From NCBI RefSeq assembly GCF_011604685.1, contig NZ_CP050063.1, positions 6,117,001 to 6,181,000 of the forward strand: a DNA stretch of 64,000 bases, written 5' to 3'. Under the pieces are notes generated by a model that worked only from the letters and a program-made list of their open reading frames with translations, had not been told where the DNA came from and made no database searches. The DNA is from Spirosoma aureum. GTDB lineage: Bacteria > Bacteroidota > Bacteroidia > Cytophagales > Spirosomataceae. A program made the position numbers and the translations under genes. Of the stretch, positions 33,026 through 42,780 are shown piece after piece (within the stretch, counting starts at the first letter, position 1; each line of letters starts with the position of its first letter).

Positions 33026-34477
33026 CTATAATTGTTTTCTGAGCCGAGCCACCGGAATATTAAGCTGTTCACGGTATTTGGCCACCGTACGGCGAGCAAT
33101 GTTATAGCCCCGGTCATTAAGAATCTTTTCGAGCTTATCGTCCGAAAGCGGGTTTAGCTTCGGTTCATTATCGATCAGGTCTTTTAGAATATTTTTTACT
33201 TCCCGACTGCTAACGTCTTCGCCTGAATCAGTAGCAATGCCCTCAGAAAAGAAATATTTGAGTGGATAAATTCCGAATTCGGTCTGCACCGATTTACTAT
33301 TGGCCACACGCGACACCGTCGACACATCCATATCGATCAGCGTGGCAATGTCTTTCAGGATCATCGGCCGAAGCTTCGATTCGTCGCCCGACAGAAAGAA
33401 ATCATACTGAAAACGCACAATCGCGTTCATCGTCTTAAGCAATGTTTGCTGCCGTTGTTTAATGGCATCGATAAACCATTTGGCCGCGTCGAGCTTTTGC
33501 TTAACGAATGAGACGGTTTCTTTAAGCGATTTGTTCTGCTTACTACTCTTATCGTACGTATCGAGCATGTCGGCAAACGAACGGCTGATGCGTAATTCGG
33601 GAGCATTCTTGGAATTAAGCGTCAGGTCGAGCTTACCGTTACTATTGGTCAGAATAAAATCGGGGATCAGGTATTGAACGGAACCAGCTTCTCCCTCAAC
33701 AGAACCAGGTTTAGGATTCAGCTTGATGATAATGTCGATTACCCGTTTCAGAGATTCATCACTGATATTGAGCCGACGCTGGATTTTATCAAAGTGTTTT
33801 TTAGAGAACTCCTCGAAGAAATCCTCAATAATCCGCATCGCCAGGATTATATACGGGTCAGATGTGTCTTTGCGCTGCAGTTGCAACAATAAGCATTCCT
33901 GTAACGAACGTGCTCCAATACCTGGTGGATCGAAGGTCTGGATTTTCTGAAGCACTTCCTCCAACTCCTCGGTATCAGTGAACACATTCTGCGAGAAAGC
34001 AAGGTCATTGACGATTGCCTGCATGGATCGACGTATGTACCCGTCAGCCTCAATACTCCCGATAAGCTGAAGACCAACAACACGCTGGTTTTCTGTCAAC
34101 TGGAGATATCCAAATTGCTGCATTAATGCATCAAGCAGGCTCGAACTGGTAGCGAGTGGCATATCGCGGTCTTCTTCGCCATAATTGCCGTCGCCCTGCA
34201 TTTTATACCCCGTGTAATCTTCATTCTGGAGGTAGGTGTCAATATCCAGGTCATCGTTACGATCCTTATAATCGTCGTCAAATTCGTCAGCAAAGGAGTC
34301 TTCCTCTTTCTGATCATACTCTTCCTCCATTCCCTCCTCGAGCGCCGGATTGATCTCTAACTCCTCCTCAATGCGCGTGTCGAGCTCGGCCGTGGGGATT
34401 TGCAACAGTTTGATAAACTGTATCTGTTGAGGAGACAGTTTCTGTTGAAGCGACTGGGAGAGGCTTAACTTCTGCAT
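33026..34477 (-). CDS. rpoN: RNA polymerase sigma-54 factor
   Basis: This alternative sigma factor recognises -24/-12 promoters and needs an AAA+ activator. All three regions are visible: the Gln/Leu-rich activator-interacting N-terminus (LSLSQSLQQKLSPQQIQFIK), a very acidic spacer (about residues 48-90), the core-binding domain, and the C-terminal DNA-binding domain with the RpoN box ARRTVAKYRE. At 483 residues it has normal length. It is divergent from pncB (148 bp between starts). No enhancer-binding activator gene is seen in the window. Confidence 0.97.
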   Translation of the reverse strand: MQKLSLSQSLQQKLSPQQIQFIKLLQIPTAELDTRIEEELEINPALEEGMEEEYDQKEEDSFADEFDDDYKDRNDDLDIDTYLQNEDYTGYKMQGDGNYGEEDRDMPLATSSSLLDALMQQFGYLQLTENQRVVGLQLIGSIEADGYIRRSMQAIVNDLAFSQNVFTDTEELEEVLQKIQTFDPPGIGARSLQECLLLQLQRKDTSDPYIILAMRIIEDFFEEFSKKHFDKIQRRLNISDESLKRVIDIIIKLNPKPGSVEGEAGSVQYLIPDFILTNSNGKLDLTLNSKNAPELRISRSFADMLDTYDKSSKQNKSLKETVSFVKQKLDAAKWFIDAIKQRQQTLLKTMNAIVRFQYDFFLSGDESKLRPMILKDIATLIDMDVSTVSRVANSKSVQTEFGIYPLKYFFSEGIATDSGEDVSSREVKNILKDLIDNEPKLNPLSDDKLEKILNDRGYNIARRTVAKYREQLNIPVARLRKQL

Positions 34478-34625
34478 GGGTGGTAAATGTAAGCGGTAGA
34501 ACTAATGAGTCATACGGAGCAATTCTTGGCAAAGTGCCCCGCACAAATATCAGACCAATTTACTCTTTTTTTGTTTGGCGCGAATAAAAATTTTGCAGGA
34601 AGTTGTAGAATAGTACCTTCGCGTC

Positions 34626-36122
34626 ATGACCAATAAACTATACGATACCTCTTTAAGCTTACTGACAGACTTATATCAGGTAACCATGGCCTATGGCTAC
34701 TGGAAATCCGGAACCGCTGAAAAAGAAGCTGTTTTCAACCTATATTTCCGGAAGCATCCCTTTGGAGGAGGGTTCACCGTTGCCTGCGGGCTGACCAACG
34801 TAATCGGCTACATCGAACATTTTAGCCTATCAAAAAAAGATCTGCGGTACCTTCAAACCCTGACCGGCAACGACGGTCAGCCGCTTTTCGAAGAAGCATT
34901 TCTGGACTATCTGGCCAATCTGAAACTCACCTGCGATATCGAAGCGATTCCGGAGGGAACGGTCGTTTTTCCAAATGAACCACTGGTGCGGGTGCGTGGG
35001 CCAATCCTACAGTGTCAGCTGCTCGAAACACCACTTCTGAACCTGATCAATTTCGAATCGCTCATTGCCACAAAAGCGGCCAGACTACGCCTGGTTGCCG
35101 AAAATGACACATTGCTTGAGTTTGGCTTACGTCGGGCGCAGGGCGTTGATGGGGGTATGACAGCTTCCCGTGCGGCCTATATTGGCGGTTGCGATGCCAC
35201 CTCGAATGTGCTGGCGGGTAAGCTCTACGGCATCCCGGTGCGTGGTACACATGCCCACAGTTGGGTCATGTCATTCGAGAATGAAGCGGAAGCCTTCCAA
35301 ACCTATGCCGATGTTTTACCAAACAATGTAACGCTGCTGGTTGATACTTACGACACTATACAGGGTGTTCATAATGCCATTGAAGCCGGACGGAAATTGA
35401 AGAAAAAGGGGCATAAACTGGCCGGAATCCGACTCGACTCGGGCGATCTGGCGTATTTGAGCATAGCAGCCCGTAAACTGCTTGACGAAGCCGGGTTCAC
35501 CGATACAGCGATTGTTGCCAGTAATGATCTGGACGAAACGATCATCACCAGTTTAAAACAACAAGGCGCTAAAATTGACATATGGGGCGTTGGTACTAAG
35601 CTTGTTACGGCTTTTGATCAGCCCGCACTGGGTGGAGTTTATAAATTAGCCGCCTTGCGTCATACCTCATCGGAAAATGCAGAAACGGCTGAGTGGGACT
35701 ACAAAATGAAATTGTCTGAGCAGGCGATCAAAATTTCGACACCGGGTATTCAGCAGGTACGTCGGTTTCGGAATGAGCAGGGATTTATCGCCGATATGAT
35801 CTTTGACGAAAGTAAGCCGGAGGCAAATCCTGCAGGCGTTCCCATGACAATGATCGATCCACTCGATTTTACGAAACGACGAAAGTTCGACGCTACGCAG
35901 GCGTTCGATGATTTATTAGTGCCGGTTTTTAGAGACGGAACCTGCGTCTATGAAAGTCCTGATATTCATGCAATTCGGGCTCGGGTACAAACCCAGCTTA
36001 CCAATCTTCATCCGGGTGTAAAGCGATTTGTGAATCCCCATACTTACCCGGTTGGTCTGGAAAGAAACCTGCACGAGCTGAAAACAGCATTGGTCATGAA
36101 ATTACGAGAGAGAAATGAATAG
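34626..36122 (+). CDS. pncB: Nicotinate phosphoribosyltransferase
   Basis: This enzyme makes nicotinate mononucleotide from nicotinate and PRPP in NAD salvage. The 498-residue protein starts with the family pattern LLTDLYQVTMAYGYWKSG. Active-site landmarks are EFGLRRAQGVDGGMTASRA, the phosphorylated-His loop GTHAHSWVMSF, AGIRLDSGDLAYLS and the C-terminal GVGTKLVTAFDQPALGGVYK. It lies alone, followed by an imperfect hairpin at 36138-36168. Confidence 0.95.
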   Translation: MTNKLYDTSLSLLTDLYQVTMAYGYWKSGTAEKEAVFNLYFRKHPFGGGFTVACGLTNVIGYIEHFSLSKKDLRYLQTLTGNDGQPLFEEAFLDYLANLKLTCDIEAIPEGTVVFPNEPLVRVRGPILQCQLLETPLLNLINFESLIATKAARLRLVAENDTLLEFGLRRAQGVDGGMTASRAAYIGGCDATSNVLAGKLYGIPVRGTHAHSWVMSFENEAEAFQTYADVLPNNVTLLVDTYDTIQGVHNAIEAGRKLKKKGHKLAGIRLDSGDLAYLSIAARKLLDEAGFTDTAIVASNDLDETIITSLKQQGAKIDIWGVGTKLVTAFDQPALGGVYKLAALRHTSSENAETAEWDYKMKLSEQAIKISTPGIQQVRRFRNEQGFIADMIFDESKPEANPAGVPMTMIDPLDFTKRRKFDATQAFDDLLVPVFRDGTCVYESPDIHAIRARVQTQLTNLHPGVKRFVNPHTYPVGLERNLHELKTALVMKLRERNE

Positions 36123-36137
36123 TGCTCGACCAATTCC

Positions 36138-36168
36138 AACCTAAAAGGTTTCAAGAACCTTACAGGTT
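36138..36168. terminator. Imperfect hairpin after pncB
   Basis: AACCTAAAAGGTT (36138-36150) pairs with AACCTTACAGGTT (36156-36168) except for two positions, with a 5-nt loop, 16 bp after the pncB stop. There is no clear T-run, so its role as a terminator is only probable. Confidence 0.45.
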
Positions 36169-36300
36169 TGGCATCAATCGATCATGATCGGTTAACAATT
36201 AGTGCTTTTATCGGTTAATTTTTCTCGATTTCTTAATACGATCGGATTTGTATGTAGTAAAAGATTGTGTTGCTTTACCTCCTCTTTCTCTGAAAAAAAG

Positions 36301-37038
36301 ATGCAACCTATTGAATTAGTAGTATTCGACATGGCTGGCACAACCGTAACCGATCACCACGAGGTTGAGCGGTGTTTTGCACAGGCAGCCGCCGAAACGG
36401 GTCTGATCGCTTCAGCCGATCGAATTCTGGCCATGCAGGGACTGTCTAAACGGTATGTATTCAATACGCTTTGGAAAGAACAACTTGGCGAAATGCACCA
36501 CGATGTACCCAGGCACGTTGATGTATCGTATGCTGCGTTTCAGGGTATTCTGGAAAACCATTATCGTGTAAATGGCGCTACACCAACCGAAGGCTGTCTG
36601 GAAACATTCGCTTATCTGCGCGAACGGGGTATTGCCATTGCCCTCACAACGGGATTTTATCGGGTGGTTACGGATATAATTCTGGAAAAACTCGGCTGGC
36701 TCGATGGACTCGACAACCGGCATATAGGCACCCCATCCAGCATGATCCAACTGTCAATTGCCAGCGATGAAGTCGAACGCGGACGCCCTTATCCGCTGAT
36801 GATCGAGCGGGCAATTCAGTGGCTGGATATCAGCAGTCCGAGAGCCGTTGTAAACATCGGCGACACCCCTTCCGACCTGTTGTCGGGGCGGGCATCTGGT
36901 GTCGCATTGAATCTGGGCGTTACCAATGGAACTCATTCACAAGAGCAACTCGAAGCATATCCGCATGATCTGTTGATCGGATCGCTTCGCGAATTACCTG
37001 CTTTGCTGGATTCTCGTAGAATAACGGTTAATGCATAA
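36301..37038 (+). CDS. Phosphonatase-like HAD hydrolase
   Basis: This 245-residue haloacid-dehalogenase-fold protein starts at the ATG 36301 (MQPIELVVFDMAGTTVTD); the frame extends back to 36202 without family similarity. Motif I is FDMAGTTV, with the nucleophile Asp and the Ala-Gly-Thr of the phosphonatase branch. Motif II is ALTTGF, and motif IV is VVNIGDTPSDLLSGRASG. It resembles the phosphonatase-like group (TIGR03351 type) that is found next to a particular FAD oxidoreductase, which is exactly the next gene. A role in cleaving an aldehyde-type phosphonate is inferred. Confidence 0.87.
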   Translation: MQPIELVVFDMAGTTVTDHHEVERCFAQAAAETGLIASADRILAMQGLSKRYVFNTLWKEQLGEMHHDVPRHVDVSYAAFQGILENHYRVNGATPTEGCLETFAYLRERGIAIALTTGFYRVVTDIILEKLGWLDGLDNRHIGTPSSMIQLSIASDEVERGRPYPLMIERAIQWLDISSPRAVVNIGDTPSDLLSGRASGVALNLGVTNGTHSQEQLEAYPHDLLIGSLRELPALLDSRRITVNA

Positions 37039-37138
37039 CGGTGAACCGATGCCGAGGAATAGGGCTAGTGAACCAGCGTGAGTTCTCCTGCCCTTCCTCC
37101 CGGCAAACCTTTGTCGTCTCTTTCCATCACTCTTTATC

Positions 37139-38290
37139 ATGGCTACTTACGATCTGATTGTCATCGGCGCGGGTGCGCTGGGAACGTTCCATGCTTATCA
37201 TGCGGCAAAAGCTGGTCAGCGTGTACTCTTGCTCGAAAAAGATCAGTATCCAATCGGGGCTACGGTTCGCAATTTTGGGCAAGTGGTACCGTCGGGTTTA
37301 GCTGGCCGGTGGTTCGATTACGGCCGCCGAAGCCTCGAAATTTACCGTGATATCCAAAATCAGACCGACCTGACCGTACGGGCAAACGGTACGGTTTATA
37401 TTGCCTCCGATCCCGACGAATGGAAACTGGCCAATGAACTCCACGACCGATACAATCACCTCGGCTACGCTAGTGAATTACTCTCGAAAGCGCATTGTCT
37501 GACTAAATACCCGGCGCTACAAGCTGATTATGTGGCTGGAGGATTATATTTCCCGGACGAACTGAGCGTAGAGCCCGAGCAGATGGTCCATCGGCTCATT
37601 GCGTTTATCCAGAAGAAATATGGCGTGGATTACCGGTCCGGTTCGGCGGTGATCGATTGCCAGTCGAACTACAGTGGGGCTATTGTATCGCTCACCAACC
37701 GGCAGCGGTTTCAGGCTGGGCGCGTTATTATTTGCAGCGGTCACGAAGTTCGGTTGCTGTTTCCGGAAGTGCTGACAGATACCGATCTGGTTGTGAGTAA
37801 ATTACAAATGCTTCTGGTAAAACCAGTTTCGGGTATAACATTACCCGGAAACATTCTGACGGGTTTGTCGATTCGTCGTTATGAGTCTTTCCAGGCTTGT
37901 CCTTCATTTTCAACTATTCCTAAACCCGAACACCTCGCCGAATTACAACGGTGGGGCATCCACATTCTTTTTAAACAAGCCATCGACGGATCGTTCATTG
38001 TCGGTGACTCGCACGAATACGCCGATGCCACCAAAGCCGAAGACCTGGGCTATCACACCCAGGACTACATCAACGATCTGATGATAACCGAAGCAAGGCG
38101 TATTGTAACCTTCCCGCTAGCTATTGAAAAAACGTGGGCTGGTTTTTATAGCCAGACCAAAGCCGAAATTTTCGAACACGATGTTGATGAAAACATCCGG
38201 ATCGTGACGGGAATTGGCGGTAAAGGCATGAGTTCGGGAGCTGGTTATGCCGAAGCGAGTATCCGGCAATGGTTGGGTGTAACAGCTTAA
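37139..38290 (+). CDS. FAD-dependent oxidoreductase, phosphonate-linked (DAO family)
   Basis: This 383-residue flavoprotein of the D-amino-acid/glycine oxidase fold has the FAD site YDLIVIGAGALGTFHAYHA and the following LLLEKDQYPIGATVRNFGQV, and a C-terminal TGIGGKGMSSGAGYAE. It belongs with the group (TIGR03364 type) linked by gene neighbourhood to phosphonatase-like HADs, as here with a 100-bp spacing. The proposed role is oxidative deamination of an aminoalkylphosphonate to the aldehyde used by the partner. No phosphonate transporter is seen nearby. Confidence 0.85.
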   Translation: MATYDLIVIGAGALGTFHAYHAAKAGQRVLLLEKDQYPIGATVRNFGQVVPSGLAGRWFDYGRRSLEIYRDIQNQTDLTVRANGTVYIASDPDEWKLANELHDRYNHLGYASELLSKAHCLTKYPALQADYVAGGLYFPDELSVEPEQMVHRLIAFIQKKYGVDYRSGSAVIDCQSNYSGAIVSLTNRQRFQAGRVIICSGHEVRLLFPEVLTDTDLVVSKLQMLLVKPVSGITLPGNILTGLSIRRYESFQACPSFSTIPKPEHLAELQRWGIHILFKQAIDGSFIVGDSHEYADATKAEDLGYHTQDYINDLMITEARRIVTFPLAIEKTWAGFYSQTKAEIFEHDVDENIRIVTGIGGKGMSSGAGYAEASIRQWLGVTA

Positions 38291-38337
38291 GACGTATGAT
38301 TGACCGGTTGGATTACTATCAGTCAATCATACGTCTT
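38289..38337. terminator. Hairpin between convergent FAD oxidoreductase and GH20 genes
   Basis: A 16-bp perfect inverted repeat (AAGACGTATGATTGAC, 38289-38304, complement 38322-38337) with a 17-nt loop begins in the stop codon of the FAD oxidoreductase and lies 31 bp past the GH20 stop on the other strand. Confidence 0.75.
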
Positions 38338-38368
38338 ACCTTATCATCCTATCTAAGGAATTGCAGCC

Positions 38369-40024
38369 TTACTTTCCGGCAACTGCTTTCGGCCACTGAT
38401 ACTGAAATGTATTGTTGATCGGCGAGCCAAAATAATTGACATTCAGATAATTCAGCCGCTTTTTGTGGGCTTCCAGCCGTTGTTTGAAGTCATCGAAATT
38501 CTTGCCGTCACTGGGAGTCCAGGCAGTTTCGGCAATGGCAATAAGGCGGGGGAACGTCATGTATTCAACGTATTGCGTCGTGGGCATATACTCTGTCCAG
38601 ATGTTAGCCTGCACGCCAAGTACGTGCTTCGATTGATCAGCCGTTAGGCTATCGGTTACGGATGGATTAAAACTATATACTTTTTCGAGGGGTAGAAATC
38701 CACCAATGGCAATGGGTTGTGTTTTGGCATCAGCCTGGTAGTAATCGAGGTAGCAGTACGTATTCGGTGTCATAATAACATCGTGGTTTTGCCGGGCTGC
38801 TGCAACGCCCCCATTTACCCCACGCCAGCTCATCACAGTAGCATTCGGTGAAAGCCCACCCTCCAGAATCTCATCCCAACCTACCATCCGGCGGCCTTTC
38901 GAGGTAATGAATTTGTCGATGCGCCGAATGAAATAGCTCTGCAATTCGTGTTCATCTTTCAGGCCTTCTTTCTTCATCAGGTCCTGGCAAAAGCGGCTTT
39001 GTTTCCATTGCGTTTTCGGGCATTCGTCTCCGCCAATATGAATATACTGACTTGGGAACAGGTCCATAACTTCCGTCAGTACATCCTGCAAAAACGTAAA
39101 GGTTTCTTCACGGGGGAACAGCACCTCGTCATGAACCCCCCATTTGCTACTCACCTGCAGGATTTTATCGGGGTTGCTGCCGAACTCCGGATAAGCCGCA
39201 AGTACGGCAACTGAGTGGCCGGGCATTTCGATTTCGGGAACTACGGTTACGTAGCGCGACTGCGCGTATTTAACCACGTCGCGCACTTCATCCTGGGTAT
39301 AAAATCCACCATAGGGCTTGCCATCATAGGCATTGTCACTATACTTGCCTATCATTGATTTTGGACGTATTGAGCCAATCTGCGTAAGCTTAGGGTACTT
39401 TTTGATCTCAATCCGCCAACCCTGATCTTCCGTCAGATGCCAATGAAAGGTATTCATTTTGTGCAGTGCCAGTAGGTCAATGTATTTTTTGATAAACGGA
39501 ACTGGCATGAAGTTACGCCCGGCATCCAGCATCGATCCACGATAACTATACCGGGGCCGATCGTCAATAACACAGGCTGGCACAGACCAAGTCACGCCCG
39601 CAACTTTTGTAGGACTAAAAACAGCCGATGGCATCAATTGCATTAGCGACTGAACCCCATAAAAGAAGCCCTGGGGTTGTTCGGCCGCGATTGTAATGTT
39701 CTTAGGCGAAACCATCAATTTATAGCCTTCTGCTCCTAATGAACCTGCTTTTTCAAGCACAAAAGAAATTCCTTTCGACGCTTTACCCGTCGTTATGGTC
39801 GGCGTATTGCCACTGGATTTAGCAAGCTGGTCGGCAAGGAGCTGGGCAATCTGACGAACGTTGTCGTTACCAGCCGGAACAGCAATGGCCAGCTTGGCAG
39901 GTACCATAAACGAACCACTTTTTTCTTCAAGCCGGGTCGGCTTTGGTAGAATGGCGTACTTCGTCTGGGCAAAAAGTTGCGCAGAAAGCACCATAACAAG
40001 TAAACAGGTAAGCAGCGTCTTCAT
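38369..40024 (-). CDS. Beta-N-acetylhexosaminidase (GH20)
   Basis: This secreted exo-glycosidase removes terminal GlcNAc or GalNAc by substrate-assisted catalysis. After the signal peptide (MKTLLTCLLVMVLSAQLFAQ) comes the GH20b alpha/beta domain (about 25-150) and the catalytic barrel. Key residues are the Asp-Glu pair 333-334 in HIGGDECPKTQW; other landmarks are GSMLDAGRNFMP, HLTEDQGWRIEIK, PEIEMPGHS and the C-terminal WTEYMPT. At 551 residues it is typical of Bacteroidota enzymes for glycoprotein or chitin fragments. It is not linked by operon to its neighbours. Confidence 0.94.
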   Translation of the reverse strand: MKTLLTCLLVMVLSAQLFAQTKYAILPKPTRLEEKSGSFMVPAKLAIAVPAGNDNVRQIAQLLADQLAKSSGNTPTITTGKASKGISFVLEKAGSLGAEGYKLMVSPKNITIAAEQPQGFFYGVQSLMQLMPSAVFSPTKVAGVTWSVPACVIDDRPRYSYRGSMLDAGRNFMPVPFIKKYIDLLALHKMNTFHWHLTEDQGWRIEIKKYPKLTQIGSIRPKSMIGKYSDNAYDGKPYGGFYTQDEVRDVVKYAQSRYVTVVPEIEMPGHSVAVLAAYPEFGSNPDKILQVSSKWGVHDEVLFPREETFTFLQDVLTEVMDLFPSQYIHIGGDECPKTQWKQSRFCQDLMKKEGLKDEHELQSYFIRRIDKFITSKGRRMVGWDEILEGGLSPNATVMSWRGVNGGVAAARQNHDVIMTPNTYCYLDYYQADAKTQPIAIGGFLPLEKVYSFNPSVTDSLTADQSKHVLGVQANIWTEYMPTTQYVEYMTFPRLIAIAETAWTPSDGKNFDDFKQRLEAHKKRLNYLNVNYFGSPINNTFQYQWPKAVAGK

Positions 40025-40313
40025 TCAAGTAGAGTTTAGTAGACAGGACTCCTTCTAGACAAGGAGGTTTGAGCCGCTAAAATACAATGAAGCATCTTGC
40101 CATAAATGCTTGAATCTGCCAGACTCAGCCAGAAAGCGTCACTGTTACTACCCGCAGACAAGCAGCACCAAGCCTTTAATCTCTCGCCACCCTACAAAAT
40201 ATACATTTGATTATCAATGCGTTAAATCAGCAAACGCACTTGATTCGGAAATTATTGATTGCTGTATTACATCCTGAGTTCGGCTGTGCAATCGTTTGCT
40301 TTTTTGCAGAAAA
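40025..40313. other. Intergenic region upstream of GH20
   Basis: This stretch of about 290 bp before the terminator at 40314 holds the GH20 promoter region. I see no conserved element, repeat or small gene in it. Confidence 0.4.
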
Positions 40314-40350
40314 AAACGCGGCTGGACTTCAGAGTCATCCAGCCGCGTTT
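40314..40350 (-). terminator. Terminator of the FkbM methyltransferase gene
   Basis: A 13-bp perfect stem (AAACGCGGCTGGA, 40314-40326, complement 40338-40350) with an 11-nt loop lies 37 bp after the methyltransferase stop. On the minus strand the distal arm runs into a T-rich tract (40310-40316). Confidence 0.85.
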
Positions 40351-40386
40351 CGTCAAAATTGTTTCAGGACTTTATGAAAGGCAATG

Positions 40387-41211
40387 TTAAGAACCTATGT
40401 TATAGGAAACTTTCTTTTTTACGTTTAGCGTGTCAAAAACGTCTTTCCGAATAAATGTGCGTTTCAACGATTCAGTCGAGTGTACCAGCACATAACCTGC
40501 TTTTTTTAGTTGGCTACAGGACTTCTTAATGCGAAAATGATAAGCTTTATCGGTGGCATTATGTACCTCATCAAACTCCACCAGGATTGCCTTGATATCT
40601 AATTTATCCTCAACAATTGTATCAATTACGGTATACTCGGCTCCTTCAATTTCCAGTTTCACTACATCTACGGCAGTATGACCGAGCGTTGCCATTAAAT
40701 TACTTAGTCGGTCAACGGGTGCTTCGATAAACTCATTTGAGTCTTTGAATAAGTAAACCGAATGCGACACATAATTTTCCTTTTGGGGAGCAAAAAAACG
40801 GAGAGTCGTTTTTTGATCCCATACGCCAATCGGTACATAGGTAATGTCGTTTACCTGGTCGACCGTCAGACGATAGGTAAAAGGTGCTTTATTGTGAGGT
40901 GGTTTATTATGAATAGTTAGTGACTGGCCGTTTCGAGTATAGTCTTTTACTTTTTGAAAATGATTGATCCCCTCGGGTGTTGGATCAAAAATAAAGATTT
41001 GTGCATCAAAAATAGCCTTTAGTTCAGTATCAAATGAAATGTCCTCGCCAGCGCCCACACAATAGCAAATTGATTCACTTGTCAGCAAGTTTTCAGGTAA
41101 ATAATACCCATGAAATCTTGAGCCAATATGCACCAGATCAGGCAGCGGCTTTACACCTTGCTGGGGGTGAATTCCCATCACTTTCTTGGTAATGTCCAGA
41201 ATGATTTCCAT
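40387..41211 (-). CDS. FkbM-family methyltransferase
   Basis: This SAM-dependent methyltransferase of 274 residues has the nucleotide-binding strand ICYCVGAGEDISFD at about residues 48-61 and the FkbM hallmark VVKLEIEGAEYTVI at about 185-198, with AILVEFDEVHN after it. Members methylate sugar hydroxyls on polysaccharides or glycolipids, but the acceptor here is unknown. It stands alone with its own terminator, next to a kilobase with no clear gene, which resembles an accessory spot. Confidence 0.8.
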   Translation of the reverse strand: MEIILDITKKVMGIHPQQGVKPLPDLVHIGSRFHGYYLPENLLTSESICYCVGAGEDISFDTELKAIFDAQIFIFDPTPEGINHFQKVKDYTRNGQSLTIHNKPPHNKAPFTYRLTVDQVNDITYVPIGVWDQKTTLRFFAPQKENYVSHSVYLFKDSNEFIEAPVDRLSNLMATLGHTAVDVVKLEIEGAEYTVIDTIVEDKLDIKAILVEFDEVHNATDKAYHFRIKKSCSQLKKAGYVLVHSTESLKRTFIRKDVFDTLNVKKKVSYNIGS

Positions 41212-42236
41212 GAATGGTTGTTTAATAAAAGCTTATATTGGTAGTCTTCCCAAAGTCGAGGCTATTGGCCACTCGTTTCCAGGTATTCACCTTTGACGTT
41301 CAGTTCGTTAGATAGTCATTGCTTAGCCTCCCTGAACTGTTGTGATTTAGCTTCCCTAGTTTATCGACACCAATGTATCTATTTTTACCGTTTTGGTGAC
41401 AATATTTTCCAAAAGCTGCATTTACCTTACGACTGACAGTTGGGTCTGTTCAGTTAATTGGCCTGCTAAGTGTGGCGATTTGGAGAGATTGGGACGGCCT
41501 TAATCGGGGCCGTGCAGTTTTGATACTTCTTAAAAGCCCCGATAGGGCTGAAATGGAAAGAAAAATTTTCAGCAATTGAGCCATGAATTTAATAACAAGT
41601 AACAGATCAAAATTCGTAAGTGTTGAAAAAGGGCCAGACGATAAATAAGTCGTATGTTCTCTATAGCAGCGATAACACACAATAAGAAAGCAAATTTACG
41701 AGCTAATTCTTTTTGAATAATTACAGGATTCGGCGCAGTTTTTACAAAATTCTCTGAATTTCAATGAGATCGAAAAAACTGGAGACAATTTTCAGGCTGT
41801 TCAATGCCAATTGGCAAAAAATCAGCCAGCCCGGGCTATTCCTTTTAAACGCAATAAGCACATAAAGAATGTCATCTGGCATTTTAGAACAAATACCCGA
41901 TTGGACTTACCTATCCAACAAGTTACCGAAGTTCTATTTTTATCACTAATATTGTACATCTATCAAGTGCTACCAGCAATGGGAGCCTTGAAATGGTGTG
42001 GATAGAATTGGAAAGGCCCGGCCAGTTGAGTCGGGTCATTTCTTATCAACGTTTCCTGTCCTGAGGCTTTCTATTTACTACATGGTGTACGATCAATAAG
42101 TAGAGAAAATTTATCTGCGTTTATCCCAAAACAATCTGTTTATTTTGTTCTTCGCCAGATTGTGGCAAAGGCACAAGTCTTTCCACATTAGCGTTGGCTT
42201 TTCAAATCTCCAGCTTATCATAACTACTTTCCCAAA
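41212..42236. other. Long AT-rich region without a convincing gene
   Basis: Over 1 kb lacks any reading frame that looks coding on either strand. The only structure noted is ATCGGGGC (41504-41511) with its complement GCCCCGAT (41537-41544), followed by AGGGCTGAAATGG, which resembles the end of a decayed repeat. The region could hold a degraded gene or element, an RNA gene, or promoter DNA for the genes on both sides. Confidence 0.45.
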
Positions 42237-42515
42237 ATGAAGACAAGATATTTTGATCTTATATATTGTCTGGAAGGTGTTCGGGCTGGGGTACGCTTCA
42301 ATACAGAGCAAGACATTCAGGATTATATGTATAATCAGGTTAAGCCCGGTGAGGATTCGCGGTTTGAACTGAGGTCGGATGTCGATTATGCTCGTGTTTA
42401 TCATAATATCAGACCGGGCTATAAAGAAGAGGCAACACTTCTGTTTGTCATCAGTAATGGTCAGATCATTCAACAATTGAGCCCCGATAAAACTGAACGG
42501 TTTCAGCAATCCTAA
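42237..42515 (+). CDS. Small hypothetical protein
   Basis: The 92-residue product (start MKTRYFDLIYCLEGVRAGVR) is soluble, charged and rich in Tyr, Asp and Gln, with no motif I recognise. It is preferred over a 132-codon frame on the other strand because its composition and codon use look coding (acidic and aromatic residues well mixed, gene-like third positions), and because a 12-bp hairpin follows it at 42595-42629. It is isolated and its function is unknown. Confidence 0.55.
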   Translation: MKTRYFDLIYCLEGVRAGVRFNTEQDIQDYMYNQVKPGEDSRFELRSDVDYARVYHNIRPGYKEEATLLFVISNGQIIQQLSPDKTERFQQS

Positions 42516-42594
42516 TTCAGTTTGGTAGCAGCATTTTTAACTCTTTCCCCTGTTTGGTTTACTTCCTGTCGTACACGAGCAGCATGACTGGCTA

Positions 42595-42629
42595 TGAGAA
42601 AGCCTGACGATCGTGGCCAGGCTTTCTCA
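42595..42629. terminator. Hairpin between small gene and DUF4403 gene
   Basis: TGAGAAAGCCTG (42595-42606) pairs perfectly with 42618-42629 across an 11-nt loop. It lies 79 bp after the small gene and about 150 bp after the convergent DUF4403 gene, and may serve both. Confidence 0.65.
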
Positions 42630-42780
42630 CAATCTACTACTAAATTGCGTCATACTTTTGACGCATAAAGGCAATCTGGTCACAGCTTTTTAACGAGAAC
42701 AATTCATGGAGGATGTCAGGCTACCCAACAAATCTCCTGTACTCATTCCTGCCGAATTATGCATTCAGGACGGGAATAAC

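Noticed and set aside
42111..42509. A 132-codon minus-strand frame over the small orphan gene
   Set aside because: Its Cys/Ile/Phe-rich composition looks non-coding, and the + strand frame has a better codon pattern and a downstream terminator.
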